Shown here: positions 8,930 to 20,657 of the stretch, one piece after another
How the letters are laid out: every line of letters starts with the position of its first letter
Position numbering within the stretch: the stretch's first letter is position 1
Source of the DNA: CAVVYJ01 sp963752495
GTDB taxonomy: Bacteria; Pseudomonadota; Gammaproteobacteria; Burkholderiales; Methylophilaceae
Direction of reading: 5' to 3'
DNA length: 64,000 nucleotides
Assembly (NCBI GenBank): GCA_963752495.1
Contig: CAVVYJ010000002.1
Span: 124,001-188,000 of the forward strand
Program-made: the position numbers and the translations under genes
Notes under the pieces: model-generated
The model's database searches: none
The model's input: the letters and a program-made list of their open reading frames with translations, nothing else
Told to the model about the DNA's origin: nothing

Positions 8930-9823
8930 ATGTTGAACGGCCTGCGCGCCAGTTATGCAGAGGCATTAACTTCATTTAGCTATTTGGGTTTGCTCGTATT
9001 CGGGCTGCATGTTAAACGATAGAAAAATATTGGCTAACCGCGCTTGGCGCTAATTGCAGCAATCAGTTTCTTCAGTTGGGCATCCACTTTCAAGCGCGCA
9101 CGCGCCATTGCAGATATCGCCACATCCCGCATTGCATCTGCCGCACAGGGCTATGTGGAAATCCATGGCCGTGCCAGTGTTGCACCTGAAAACCTGATTA
9201 GAAGCCCGCTCAGCGGCGTGGCATGTGTGTGGTTTCGCTACTGGGTTTATAGCAAAGAAAATAGCGATCGTGAATGGCGTTAAATTTCTAGTGGCGTGAG
9301 CGATAATACATTTGAAATCACCGATGGCACGGGGAATTGCGTTGTCGATCCTGATTATGCCGAAGTGATTGCAGCACAGCACCGCGTGAGTTACCAAGGC
9401 AATTACAAGCATGTGGAAGATATTCTGTATGCGGGTTCGATTTATGTGTTGGGCGAATTTTCTACCATCGGCGGCGCAAATTCAGAGCTGAGCTTGAAAG
9501 AGGATGTCAGCTTTTTGCTGGCAGAGTGGAAAAAAAATCCCGTGATGCTCAAAGAACGCTTTGATTTAAATAATGATGGCGAAATAGATTTGCAGGAATG
9601 GGAACTGGCGCGCCGCGCGGCGATTAGAGAAGTGGAGTTGCAGCACCGTGAAATTCGCAAAGAAACTGGCGTGCATATTATGCGTGCGCCGCGCGACAAA
9701 AGACTGTATCTGCTATCTAGCTTGGAACCACAAAAATTGAGGCAAAGATATTTGAGGTGGAGTTTTTTTCATTTATTCACATGTTTCGCCGCGACTGCAA
9801 CATTGCTTAAATTTTCCTTTTAA
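8930..9823 (+). CDS. GIDE-domain membrane protein with EF-hand (frameshifted)
   Basis: Three consecutive pieces in different frames make one protein of about 297 residues. 8930-9021 gives a short membrane start. 9044-9283 encodes a membrane segment and then 'HGRASVAPENLIRSPLSGVACVWFRYWVY'-type GIDE sequence. 9296-9823 continues with 'TGNCVVDPDYAEV', 'GEFSTIGG' and a canonical EF-hand 'DLNNDGEIDLQEWE' (about 9564-9605), ending in a C-terminal membrane segment. GIDE proteins resemble the membrane part of MULAN-type E3 ligases, but bacterial members lack the RING domain. The pairing with LemA is well known; the calcium-binding loop is an extra. At least two indels are needed (near 9025 and 9285), which could be error or decay. 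Confidence 0.7.
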
Positions 9824-9882
9824 GCTTTAGTCATCGCTCCGCGCAACAAATGCAGCAATGGCCTATGGTAAAATCTCGCCAT

Positions 9883-12781
9883 ATGAATACGCAATCCAAC
9901 ACACAAGAGCTCGCCAAATCCTTCGACCCTAAAGCCATCGAAGGCAAATGGTATCAATTTTGGGAGTCGCGCGGCTATTACGCCGCTGGCTTGAATCCTG
10001 AAATTAAAGAAAATTTCTGCATTTTACTGCCGCCACCTAATGTCACAGGAACGCTGCACATGGGGCACGGATTTAACCAAACCCTCATGGATGCGTTGAC
10101 GCGTTATCACCGTATGTGTGGGCGATAATACGCTATGGCAGCCAGGTACAGACCACGCTGGTATTGCCACGCAAATCGTAGTTGAGCGCCAATTGGATGC
10201 ACAAGGTATTAAGCGTCACGATTTAGGGCGCGAGAAATTCTTAGAAAAAGTGTGGGAATGGAAAGAATATTCTGGCGGCACGATTACGCAACAAATGCGC
10301 CGTTTAGGCACATCGCCCGATTGGTCGCGCGAGCGTTTTACAATGGACGCTGGGCTTAACAAAGTAGTGACCGAAACTTTCGTGCGTTTGTATAACGAAG
10401 GCTTGATTTATCGCGGCAAACGCCTGGTGAATTGGGATGTAAAACTCGGCACAGCAGTTTCCGATTTAGAAGTGGTGCAGGAAGAAGAAGATGGCTTTAT
10501 GTGGCACATCAATTATCCACTTGCGGATGGTTCTGGCCATTTAACGGTTGCCACAACGCGCCCAGAAACCATGCTGGGTGACGTGGCGGTGATGGTGCAT
10601 CCTGAAGATGAGCGTTATAAGCATTTGATTGGCAAAAATGTGAAGTTGCCGTTATGCGACCGTGAAATCCCGATTATTGCAGATGATTATGTAGATAAAG
10701 AATTTGGTACTGGCGTGGTGAAAGTCACGCCAGCGCATGACTTTAACGACTATGCGGTGGGTCAGCGCCATAAATTGACCGATTATAGTTAGATTTGAGT
10801 GGGAAAATCATTGTGCTAGTAAATTCGGTGCAATTCTTTGAAACAGTGGATAGCAGCTCCTAAGCTCCAAAAATACCGTAGAATTCTAGAAGCTATCAAT
10901 GCAAGACCGCTTTGATGCGCGTAAATTAGTGGTTGCTGATTTAGAAGACAAGTGGCTATTTAGTCAAAGCCGATAAACACAAACTCAAAGTGCCGCGTGG
11001 TGACCGCACTGGTGTGGTGATTGAGCCGATGCTCACAGACCAATGGTTTGTGGCGATGAGTAAACCTGCTGCGGACTGGTAAAACCATCACACAAAAAGC
11101 GCTGGATGTGGTCGCATCGGCGAAATCAAGTTTTACCCAGAAAACTGGGTGAACACCTATAACCAATGGCTCAATAACATTCAGGATTGGTGCATTTCTC
11201 GCCAACTATGGTGGGGGCATCAAATCCCTGCTTGGTATTCAGATAGCGGTAAAGTGTATGTGGCGCACGATGAAGCAGAAGCAAAAACAATTGCAGCAAA
11301 AGATGGTTACACAGGCAATTTGAAGCGCGATGATGACGTTTTAGACACTTGGTACTCATCTGCATTATGGCCGTTCTCAACGCTAGACTGGACGGGCGAT
11401 GCAGACAAAGACCGCGCCAATATTGCCTTGCAGCAATATCTGCCTTCAAGCGTTTTGGTGACTGGGTTTGACATTATCTTCTTCTGGGTGGCGCGTATGG
11501 TGATGATGACCACGCATATCACTGGCAAAATTCCGTTCAAACATGTTTATGTGCACGGACTAATTCGCGATGCTGAAGGCCAGAAGATGAGTAAATCTAA
11601 GGGCAACGTGCTTGACCCGATTGATTTGATTGATGGCATTGGCTTAGACGATTTAATCAAAAAACGCACCACAGGTTTGATGAACCCGAAAGATGCAGAA
11701 AAAATCGAGAAGCGCACACGTAAGGAGTTCCCCGAAGGAATCGCTGCTTACGGGACTGACGCTTTAAGGTTTACGTTTGCGGCATTAGCTTCGCCTGGTC
11801 GCGATATTAAATTTGATTTACAGCGCTGTGATGGCTATCGTAACTTCTGCAACAAACTTTGGAATGCGACGCGCTTTGTATTGATGAATACGGAAGGCCA
11901 AGACAATGGCTTTGATGCGGCGAGTTGCGGTGAAGGTGGGCGCAAATTCTCGCAAGCTGACCGCTGGATTGTGAGCATTTTGCAGCGTACAGAAGCTGAT
12001 GTAGAAAAAGCCTTTACTGACTATAGATTCGATTTAGCCGCAAAAGCAATTTACGAATTTGTGTGGGATGAATACTGTGACTGGTATTTGGAGCTTGCCA
12101 AAGTGCAGATTCAAAATGGGAATGACGCGGAAAAGCGCGCTACGCGCCGTACTTTATTGCGAGTGCTGGAAACGATTCTGCGTTTAGCACATCCGATTAT
12201 GCCATTTATTACCGAAGAGATTTGGCAGACACTATCTGCAGCCTATGACGGAGAAACATGGCGCTAGTATTATGCTGGAAGCTTATCCAAAGGCGCAGCC
12301 AGAAAAGCTCGATGAAGCTTCTGAAGCTTGGGTTCTACAGCTAAAACAATTAGTTGATGCTTGCCGCAGCTTGCGAGGTGAAATGGGCATTTCGCCTGCC
12401 AGTAAAGTACCGCTGATTGCAGAAGGTAACGCGGAGGCGCTGGGCGCTTATGCACCTTATTTAAAATCGTTGGCAAAATTGGAGAACGTAGACATTGTTG
12501 CACATCTGCCAGAAGAAGTTGATGCACCTGTGATGCTTGCAGGGGATTTTAAACTGATGCTAAAAGTGGAGATTGATATTTCGGCTGAAAAAGAACGCAT
12601 CAGCAAAGAAATTACACGTATACAAGCAGAAATTGTTAAGGCAGAAAGCAAACTTAATAACGAAAGCTTTGTGGCGCGCGCGCCAGCGGCGGTTGTAGAG
12701 CAGGAGAACGCGCGGTTAGCAGACTTTAAAGCTACTTTAGAAAAGCTAAAGGTACAACAGGATAAGCTAGTTAAAAAATAG
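9883..12781 (+). CDS. valS: Valyl-tRNA synthetase (multiple frameshifts)
   Basis: The class I synthetase charging tRNA-Val. Start ATG 9883 gives 'MNTQSNTQELAKSFDPKAIE'. The HIGH-type motif appears as 'TGTLHMGHGFNQT' (about 10040-10080) and the KMSKS motif as 'GQKMSKSKGNVLDP' (about 11575-11620). The editing domain 'TTRPETMLGDVAVMVHP' is near 10550. The end is a coiled-coil arm ('AEKERISKEITRIQAEIVKA'). Breaks occur near 10118, 10790-11150 (several, with about 110 bases poorly readable in any frame) and 12250. Total length (about 965 codons) is right for a bacterial ValRS. An essential single-copy gene cannot normally be a pseudogene, so these breaks argue for sequence errors. Confidence 0.93.
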
Positions 12782-12786
12782 AACAG

Positions 12787-13020
12787 TTAATCGCTACGTT
12801 TTTTGATGTAAAACGTAAATAAATTATCCTCTTCATCCAATTGTAATAGCTCGTGCCCGGTCTGTTTGCAAAAGGCTTGAAAGTCTTTTACGGAACCGGG
12901 ATCTGTCGCCATCACTTTTAGGGTTCTGCTGGGTTCTATTTCACTTAATCCTTTTTTGCATCGCAAGATGGGTAGCGGGCAGTTGAGGTTTCGTGCATCA
13001 ATTTCTTTATCAAATTCCAT
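12787..13020 (-). CDS. TusA/SirA-like sulfurtransferase (77 aa)
   Basis: A small sulfur-carrier protein of the TusA/YedF/SirA fold. The signature 'DARNLNCPLPILRCKKGL' near the N-terminus includes the persulfide-forming Cys in the CPxP motif. 'VMATDPGSVKDFQAFCKQTGH' follows, as in the family. The start is taken at ATG 13020 (MEFDKEID) rather than the in-frame ATG at 13050, because family members begin just before this motif. It lies 32 bases downstream of a rhodanese gene on the same strand, so sulfur may pass from rhodanese to TusA (inference). It converges on valS with only a few bases between. Confidence 0.88.
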   Translation of the reverse strand: MEFDKEIDARNLNCPLPILRCKKGLSEIEPSRTLKVMATDPGSVKDFQAFCKQTGHELLQLDEEDNLFTFYIKKRSD

Positions 13021-13052
13021 GGCAATCCTATCCGGGCAAGTGCGCCCCAAAG

Positions 13053-13376
13053 TTATTTTCTATTGGTAAGCTTATAACCAGCTTTTTCCCAAGCAACTAT
13101 ACCACCCACCAGATTATGTACATCCTTAATACCTTTGTTAACTGCAAAATCTGCCGCATGTGCCGAGCGAACACCGCTATGACAATAGAATATTACGGTA
13201 CTAGCTTTTAATAGCTTATCGTATTGCAGGGGCAATGTAGCGAGCTGGATGTGTACAGCACCTGGAATAGTTCCTCGTGCCACCTCATCGGCATTCCGCA
13301 CATCAACAAGCATTACCTTGGATTTGGTAATTAAATTAAAGAGCTCACTGGCTTCGATATCGGTATAGCTTTTCAT
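13053..13376 (-). CDS. Single-domain rhodanese (107 aa)
   Basis: A rhodanese-like sulfurtransferase, probably cytoplasmic. The active-site loop is 'FYCHSGVRSAHAA' with the catalytic Cys. Upstream is the CH2A-type 'VMLVDVRNADEVARGTIPGAVHI'. Downstream is 'VHNLVGGIVAWEKAGY', the standard C-terminal end. There is no signal peptide. It precedes the TusA-like gene in the same direction. The roughly 100 bases upstream (13377-13476) separate it from the end of nasA and hold no gene I can see. Confidence 0.9.
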   Translation of the reverse strand: MKSYTDIEASELFNLITKSKVMLVDVRNADEVARGTIPGAVHIQLATLPLQYDKLLKASTVIFYCHSGVRSAHAADFAVNKGIKDVHNLVGGIVAWEKAGYKLTNRK

Positions 13377-13476
13377 CTTAATAGCCTAATTTAGTATGCG
13401 TATTGTACACACGAAATAACAGAATTAAATAGTAATTGACCAGCGGATTAGCATGCTAGTTTGCTATTAATGGAAG

Positions 13477-16249
13477 TTAGTGATGAACCTTGCTATACAT
13501 TTGTATGAGTTTTTTGATTTCCGGTACGCATGAACCACACTCGGTGCCACATTTAAGTTTGTTTTGTTGTGTTAACAAGTCGGTACTCAATTCGATATTT
13601 TCGATAATATCGTTTTCAGCGACATCTAAACAATTACAATAATTTGCGCGCCGCTGCTAGGTGGGGCAGGCAGGGTGCAAGCGCCCAGCGACGTAATTCT
13701 GCGTAAATGACCATTGGTCATCACTTCTTTAAGCCAGTCGGTGGCTAGTGTTTCACCTATAAGACGCACGCCAGTCACCTGACTATTTTCGATTAAAATG
13801 CGTTTGGAAATGCCGCGTTTTGCATCATTGTAGTTGAGTAATGGCATATCATCGGTCATAGCCAAAAGTGTATCAATTTGAGCAATTAATGCGCTGTCGG
13901 GTGCTGCATATGAGCTGCTTTTAAAATCAGCATGCCAGATTTGTTAGATTCGGACTCTCTACCAAATAAACCACAACTGGCGTATTGAAAATGTTGCATA
14001 AAGTACGTAGCTTTTGCAACAAGGTCAAATATTAAATGTGCGCATAATAGTCATGCGCCATGGCAATTCAAGTTTTTCTAGCTTGATAGCGGTGTGTTTG
14101 AGTTCAGGTTGCTTGGATGTTTTGTCAAAAGTATCGGCGGCATTAAAGCGTTAACGCCGAAGACCGTGCATAAATTGACTGCCCCAATGCATTGGCGATA
14201 AAAGTTTGTGCTGCGCGCACTCTCATCTGAAGCTTGAACAGGCAAAATTAAGCTACCACGTTTGATTTGAAATTTTAACGATATCGCCATGTTTGATTGA
14301 ACGGCGCTGCATATCATCGGCATTCATCTGAAATGGCGGGCTCTGCGGAACATGGTTGAAACAGCTGTGCGACCGTGCCGGTACGGCTCATGCCATGCCA
14401 TTGATCGCGTAAACGGCCTGTGAGTAAATGTAGCGGATGGCGTGCATCAGTTTTATCAGCAGTACCTTTATAGCTGAGCGTTGACAAATTGTGCTTTACC
14501 ATCAGGCTTTTGGAATACACCATCGGTGTATAAGCCGTGCTGTGCCAGCTTGTATCTACCAGTTTTAAATGGCCATTGCTGTGGGCCTTATTGCTTAAGT
14601 AGTGTCATAGCTCAAACCAGTAATATCCAAATCACGACCACGAGTGGTTTCGCGGTGTTCGTTAAAAATTTGCTTCGGTTGTAGTATAAGGAAACAACTT
14701 TGATTTTTTTAGCCTAAACGTTTTTCTAAACGCTGAGCAAAATCGACCATGAATCGCCCAATCATGACGCGCTTCTGCGGGAGGTGGAATAGCTGGATTT
14801 ACGCGGGTAATGCGGCGCTCGGAGTTAGTGACGGTGCCTTCTTTTTCGCCCCAAGTGCTGGCAGGCAATAATACATCGGCATACATGCATTGTTTCAGTG
14901 TTACTGAAGGCATCTTGCACCACCACCAATTCGGCATTATTTAAGGCAGCAAGCACATTATTCAAATCAGGCATAGATTGTGCAGGGTTGGTACAGGCTA
15001 TCCAAATTGCTTTAATACTTCCTTCTTTCACAGCATCAAACATTTCAACCGCTGTTTTACCTGGCGTTGCTGGTACGCTTTCTACCCCCACAAGTTTGGC
15101 AACTTCTGCACGGTGTTCTGCATTAGCTAAATCTCGGTGAGCAGAAAATAAATTAGCCATACCGCCAACTTCACGCCCACCCATAGCATTGGGCTGACCA
15201 GTGAGTGAAAAAGGCCCTGCACCTAGCTTACCAATTTGGCCTGTAGGCAAGATGCAAGTTAATTAAGTGCAGCGTTTTTTCAGTGCCGTGAATGGACTTG
15301 ATTTAAGCCCATGACAATACATGGATAAGGTAGGACCTTTGCCAAACCATTTGGCTGTTTGAATAATATCAGCTTCTTTAATGCCGCAAATGTCGCAACC
15401 ATTTTGGGCGTATATTCACGCACCGTATCTTTGAGAATATCGAAGCTATTGGTATAGGCTTTGATGTAGGCCATATCCAGCAAGCCTCCCACAAGCATGA
15501 CGTGCAACAAACCATTAAATAAAGCAACATCTGTGCCAGGGTAAAATAGCTAGGTGCAAGTCTGCAGCTTGTGCAGTATCAGTGCGGCGTGGATCGACGA
15601 CGATAATTTTTAAATTTGGATTTTTAGCTTTTGCATCTTCAATACGACGAAAAATAATGGGGTGAGCAAATGCAGTATTTCTACCTGCAATAAATAGGCA
15701 GTCAGTATAATCGATATCTTCATAACAAGCAGGCGGTGCATCAGAACCTAGAGTAGCTTTGTAGCCAGTATACTGCAGAACTCATGCAGAATCGTGAATT
15801 GGTGTCGACGTTATTGGTGCCAATCAACCCTTTGGCGAGTTTGTTAAAGATGTAATAATCTTCAGTGAGTGAATTGACCGGATATATAAAAAGCGACAGA
15901 ATCTGGGCCATGTGTTTTGAATAATATCTGCAAATTTATCTAGCGAGATAATCGAAAGATTCATCCCAAGAAACACGCTTTCTGGGCATGTTTCGACTGG
16001 TTTAACGCATCTCTGGGTATAGAGCAAGCGATTATCTAACTTAGCGGTTAAATGTCAGCGTTGAACCTTTTGTGCACAAGCCGACCAAAATTGGCAGGAT
16101 GATCAGGATCGCCTTTTACATTAATAATCTTATCTTGTTGTGATTCAATCACCACGCCGCAACCTACGCCACAATATGCGGCAAGTTGATTTTGTAAAAA
16201 CCGAAGAAGCAGGTATTTTTAACGAAGGTAACTGGTGCTTCAACAATCA
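13477..16249 (-). CDS. nasA: Assimilatory nitrate reductase, catalytic subunit (heavily frameshifted)
   Basis: The molybdopterin enzyme reducing nitrate to nitrite in the cytoplasm. The first residues, near 16190, read as 'STCPYCGVGCGVV' after correcting one indel; this is the Cys-x2-Cys-x3-Cys [4Fe-4S] site. Middle pieces include 'GQPNAMGGREVGGMANLF', 'IKAIWIACTNPAQSMPDL', 'YADVLLPASTWGEKEGTVTN' and 'LTGRLRDQWHGMSRTGTVAQ'. The C-terminal tail (13477-13640) is a Bfd-like [2Fe-2S] domain with 'NYCNCLDVAEND' and 'KCGTECGSCVPEI'. At least eight indels break the frame. The corrected size, about 920 residues, fits NasA with the extra Fe-S tail. The exact start (TTG 16249 or nearby) is uncertain. 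It is the last gene of the nitrate operon, five bases after nirD. Confidence 0.9.
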
Positions 16250-16253
16250 AGCT

Positions 16254-16581
16254 TTAAGTTCCAAATAAGACAATGCCATCTTCTATTTTTGTATTAAAGC
16301 AGGCAGTTTCACCTACATCGGGTTCTTCTGCTTTGCCATCTACGAGGCTGATTTTCCAACTGTGCAAGTGGGCAAGCTACTTTATCGCCATATACAATGC
16401 CCTGCGATAAAGGACCGCCTTTGTGTGGGCAGCTGTTATTAATCGCAAATATTCGGTCATCCTCCGTACGAAATACACCGATTTCGACATCTTCTATTTT
16501 TGGCATTCTTGGTGCGCACAACGACGTGCACCTAATTTTGGAATATCGCTTAGAGAGTGCGATTTTAACCCAGCAATTCAT
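16254..16581 (-). CDS. nirD: Nitrite reductase small subunit (frameshifted)
   Basis: A Rieske-type small subunit of NADH nitrite reductase. Visible motifs are 'VEIGVFRTEDDRIFAINN', 'CPHKGGPLSQG' with a Rieske Cys-His pair, and 'GDKVACPL', which continues after a one-base shift near 16370 to 'DVGETACFNTKIEDGIVLFG'. The N-terminal piece 'MNCWVKIALS' is also slightly disrupted near 16530. Start ATG 16581 has AGAAA upstream and lies 25 bases after nirB. Corrected length is about 108 residues, as expected. Confidence 0.88.
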
Positions 16582-16606
16582 ATTTTCTTCCTTAATAATG
16601 TAGCGA

Positions 16607-19057
16607 TTAAACCGTAATAGTTTCATACTCTTTGTGCTGTTCGCGTTTTTCTACACGCTCTGCCCATGGATCAACAGCGCCTTGTAATGCATAAAGCAAG
16701 CGCTCATAAGCGGCTTTACGGCCTTCAGCATCTTCTAATACGCGTTGTTTTACATACTCTAAGCCAACGCGTTCAATCCAATGCACGGTACGGTCTAGGT
16801 AACGTGCTTCTTCGCGGTAAATTTGAATAAATGCACCTGAATACTCCAGAACTTCATCGTGAGTTTTTACTTTACATAGAAATTGTGCAACCTCAGTTTT
16901 AATGCCGCCGTTACCGCCTACATAAATTTCCCAGCCAGAATCTACGCCAATAATACCAACGTCTTTAATGCCAGATTCAGCGCAGTTTCGTAGGGCAACC
17001 AGAAACTGCAAATTTAACTTTATGTGGTGCCCACATGTGGTCAAATGCTTTTTCAATATCAATGCCCATTTGGGTTGAGTTTTGTGTACCGAAGCGGCAG
17101 AACTCAGAGCCTACACAGGTTTTAACAGTACGAATACCTTTTGCGTAAGCATAACCAGATGGCATGTCTAAATCTTTCCACATGCCTACCAAGTCTTCTT
17201 TTTTCACACCGAGCAAGTCGATACGCTGACCGCCAGTGACTTTTACCATCGGCACGGCATACTTATCGGCCACATCGGCAATTTTGCGCAGTTGGTCTGG
17301 CGTAGTGACGCCGCCATACATGCGCGGAATCACTGAATATGTACCATCTTTTTGAATATTGGCGTGCACACGTTCGTTAATAAAGCGTGATTGCGGATCA
17401 TCCACCGCCTCGTGCGGCCAAGTAGAAAGCAAGTAATAATTCAAGTGCAGGTCTGCAAGTCGCGCAGCCATTAGGAGTGCGCCAACCCATGCCTTTCATG
17501 GCATCGGGGATATTGAAATATTTATGTGTACGAATTTCTGCACGCACTTCTTCATGATTTTTATCAGTACAACCGCAGACTGGCTTTGCTGGTGGATAGG
17601 TGGCGCATAACCGCCACCTAAAGTGCTGAAGCTAAAATTTGCTCTACCAAGCCCACGCAACTGAACCACAGCTAGAACCCGCTTTGGTTTGTTTTTTTAC
17701 ATCATCAATTGTGAATAAGACCTTGGTCTTGAATGGCTTTAACAATAGTGCCTTTGCACACGCCATTACAGCCACACACTTCCATTTCATCGGTCATTGC
17801 GGCTGCTTTGTTTTGGCCTTGATGGCCTGTATTACCCAAGCTGAATCTTGACCAAACATTAAATGATCACGAATCTCATGAATGGGTTTGCCATCTCTAA
17901 GCATTTGAAAATACCACGAACCATCCGTGGTATCCCCATAAAGCACGCTACCAATGATTTTGTCATTTTTGATGACGAGTTTTTTGTAAACCCCGCCAAC
18001 TGCATCGTGCAAAACAATTTCTTCTGTGTCTTCATCACCTGTAAAATCACCAGCACTGAATAAATCAATGCCAGTCACTTTTAATTTTGTAGAAGTGACA
18101 GAACCTTTATATAGACCAATACCAAAATTAGCTAAATGTGTTGCGCAAACTTTTGCCATTTCAAACAGGGGTGCAACTAAGCCATAAGAAATTCCGCGGT
18201 GTGCAACACACTCACCAACTGCATAAATGCGTGGATCGTAAGTTTGCATGGTGTCATTCACCACAATACCTTTATCGCAATGAATGCCTGCAGATTCAGC
18301 CAGCGCAAAATTAGGGCGTATACCTACTGCCATCACAACTAAATCAGCAGGCATTCTCAGAGCCTTCATTAAAACGTACAGCATTGACACGGCCATTCTC
18401 ATTACGCAATGAGTTCTTCAGTATTGTTTGCAGTAATGAAAATTGAGGCCTTTAGCTTCTAAGCTTTTTTTGCAACATTTTCCCTGCAGTTTTATCTAGT
18501 TGCTTTTCTAACAGCCATTCGTTTCTATGTACTGACTGTGACATCCATGCCTTGAATTTTTAAGCCATTAGCAGCCTCTAAGCCCAAGTAAGCCGCCACC
18601 AATCACTACTGCGTGCTTATATTTTTTTGCAGTGTCAATCATGTCATTGGTATCTTTAATATCGCGATAACCCAATCACACCTTCAAGATCTTTACCAGG
18701 AATCGGCGGCATAAATGGTTTTGAGCCAGTGGCCAATAACAACCGGTCATATTCCGCACTGTGTGCCATCTTCAGCATAACACCACACGATTTTTACGGT
18801 CGATTTTATTGATGCGTGCACTGGTATGTAGCGTAATATTATTTTCCGCATACCATTCGCGCGTATTCAGAATAATGTCATCAATCGTTTGCTCATTCGC
18901 TAACACTGGTGACAGCATGATGCGGTTGTAATTAGGATAAGGCTCATCGCCAAACACCGTGATGTCATATAAATCTGGCGCAGATTTTAAGCAACTCTTC
19001 TACAGTACGCATGCCTGCCATGCCGTTACCAACCACTACTAATTTCATTTTTTGCAT
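16607..19057 (-). CDS. nirB: Nitrite reductase large subunit (frameshifted)
   Basis: The NADH-dependent sirohaem enzyme reducing nitrite to ammonia. The start ATG 19057 gives 'MQKMKLVVVGNGMAGMRTVE', the FAD-binding motif. Later pieces show 'FGDEPYPNYNRIMLSPVLA', 'MRMPADLVVMAVGIRPN' with the second nucleotide-binding region, and 'GGVYKKLVIKNDKIIGSVLY'. A Bfd-like 2Fe-2S region lies near 17700-17830. The sirohaem domain has 'GGVTTPDQLRKIADVADKY' and 'CVGSEFCRFGTQNST' with siroheme/4Fe-4S cysteines, and a further Cys in 'FAVSGCP' followed by 'CAESGIKDVGIIGVD'. There are six or more indels. Corrected length is about 816 residues, normal for NirB. It is followed by nirD and nasA. Confidence 0.92.
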
Positions 19058-19114
19058 AATTTATCATTTTTCGTTAGGTATTACTATTGATTTCCTAACT
19101 ATATATGTCGTATA

Positions 19115-20627
19115 CTAGAATACAGTTTTAGGTGTATGCTCAATCTTTAGAATAGTATACATTGCGGTTAACCATAACTTTTCAGTATCACGAATACGTC
19201 CACGTTTACCAGCAACATTATCTGCAACATTTGGTGTGGCTGCATATTGGTCATCTTCAGTAAACTTACCGTATTCAACTTTGGACATCCAGTTTTTGTC
19301 GATATTATAAGTTGCGGCTACGTTCCATTCTTTACCATATTTATCACCATTTGTTGTCGTACCACCGCCAACAGTATTAAAATCATCATCAGCATTAATG
19401 AAGTGGTAATCAGCAAAGAATAAAAAGTCATCCCATTTATAAGTGGCAGTAAAAAACGTATCTTTAATACCAGATTGAGGCGTAGCCAAAAATTTATCTA
19501 CCCAACCTTGAAACAAGTGGTTAGTGCCATAGGGTGTTTGAAACGCAAATTTATTATCATTACTCGATAATAACTCTTGGTCTACACGGAAGTTGAAGTT
19601 ATCAAAACCCAAGCCGCCACCTAGCTTGTAATAGTGTGCATCAATACGTTTGTCACCATCGGCGTAGTCGCTTTGTTTGGCGTATTCGGCCGTATAGTGC
19701 GCTCTAAAATTAGGGTTGAAAGGATGAGTACCATCTAAACGTAAACCAAACGTTTTATTCGATTGATCAGCAGTTAAATTTGGTTTCCCGCTATTATTAA
19801 GCGTGCCTGCACCAAACCAAGCATTGCCAAAGCCTAAATCATCTACATTAGAAAAATAACCATAACCAACTAAAAACTCAGTGGGTGAAATGCGATAACG
19901 AATATTGGCAATATCTAAATCACCACCGCGTTGCACGGATGTAATTTGAGTAACTTCTTCAAAGTGCGCAGCAAAAATTTCGGTATCAGGCAAAGATTTA
20001 TTCAATACAGAAATACCATCAAAAACTTGCATGATTTGGCGAAAGCCAATGTCACCAATAAAACGTACATTATCTAAATTTAGTTGCTGACGGCCTAAAC
20101 GAACGCGAGTATTTTTAATGCCTGTCCAATCAATATATAGCTGATTAATATCTGTAAAACTCGGGTCAACGATTTTAGCGTATTCAATTTTGCCATTTTG
20201 ATTCGTGCCACCATTAATACGGAAGCTATTTGTACCATCATTAAAATCATCTTGTAGCTTACTTACATCAATGATTTGTACAGCAAAACTAAAGTTTGCA
20301 TAAGGCGCGGTTTGCCAGCCAACTAAACTGCGCAAAGTAATAGCATCTGCATCCTTTAACTTTTCATTGCGAGTTGGGTTTAGCGTGTTCGCTGCGTTCG
20401 TCAGATTTGTTGGCTGCAAACCATCTTGATCAACATTTTCATAACGAATCTAAAACTGGTTAGGTTTTTACCTTCTTTCACTGCGTCCATAAAAGTATAT
20501 TCATCTTCAACAGCAGGTGTTTCAACAGTTGAGCTTCTTCAGCAATAGCATTGAAAGCCGCACCAGATAAGGCGAAGAGAGCAGCATATATAGTGGGTTT
20601 TAGTTTAAATTTTGTTTTATTCATCAT
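19115..20627 (-). CDS. Alginate_exp-family outer-membrane porin (N-terminus frameshifted)
   Basis: A beta-barrel protein of the alginate-export-like porin family. The long clean part (19115-20419) alternates aromatic/hydrophilic strands and has 'LYIDWTGIKNTRVRLGRQQL' and 'GFRQIMQVFDGISV', typical of this family. The true start is ATG 20627 (after AAGGA), giving a signal peptide 'KPTIYAALFALSGAAFNAIA'. Two indels (near 20520 and 20455) split the first 70 residues. Its position inside the nitrate transport and reduction operon, between nrtD and nirB, suggests it carries nitrate or nitrite across the outer membrane (inference). Corrected length is about 504 residues. Confidence 0.8.
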
Positions 20628-20657
20628 GATTCCTTATAAATTTTCTATTAAAATTAA

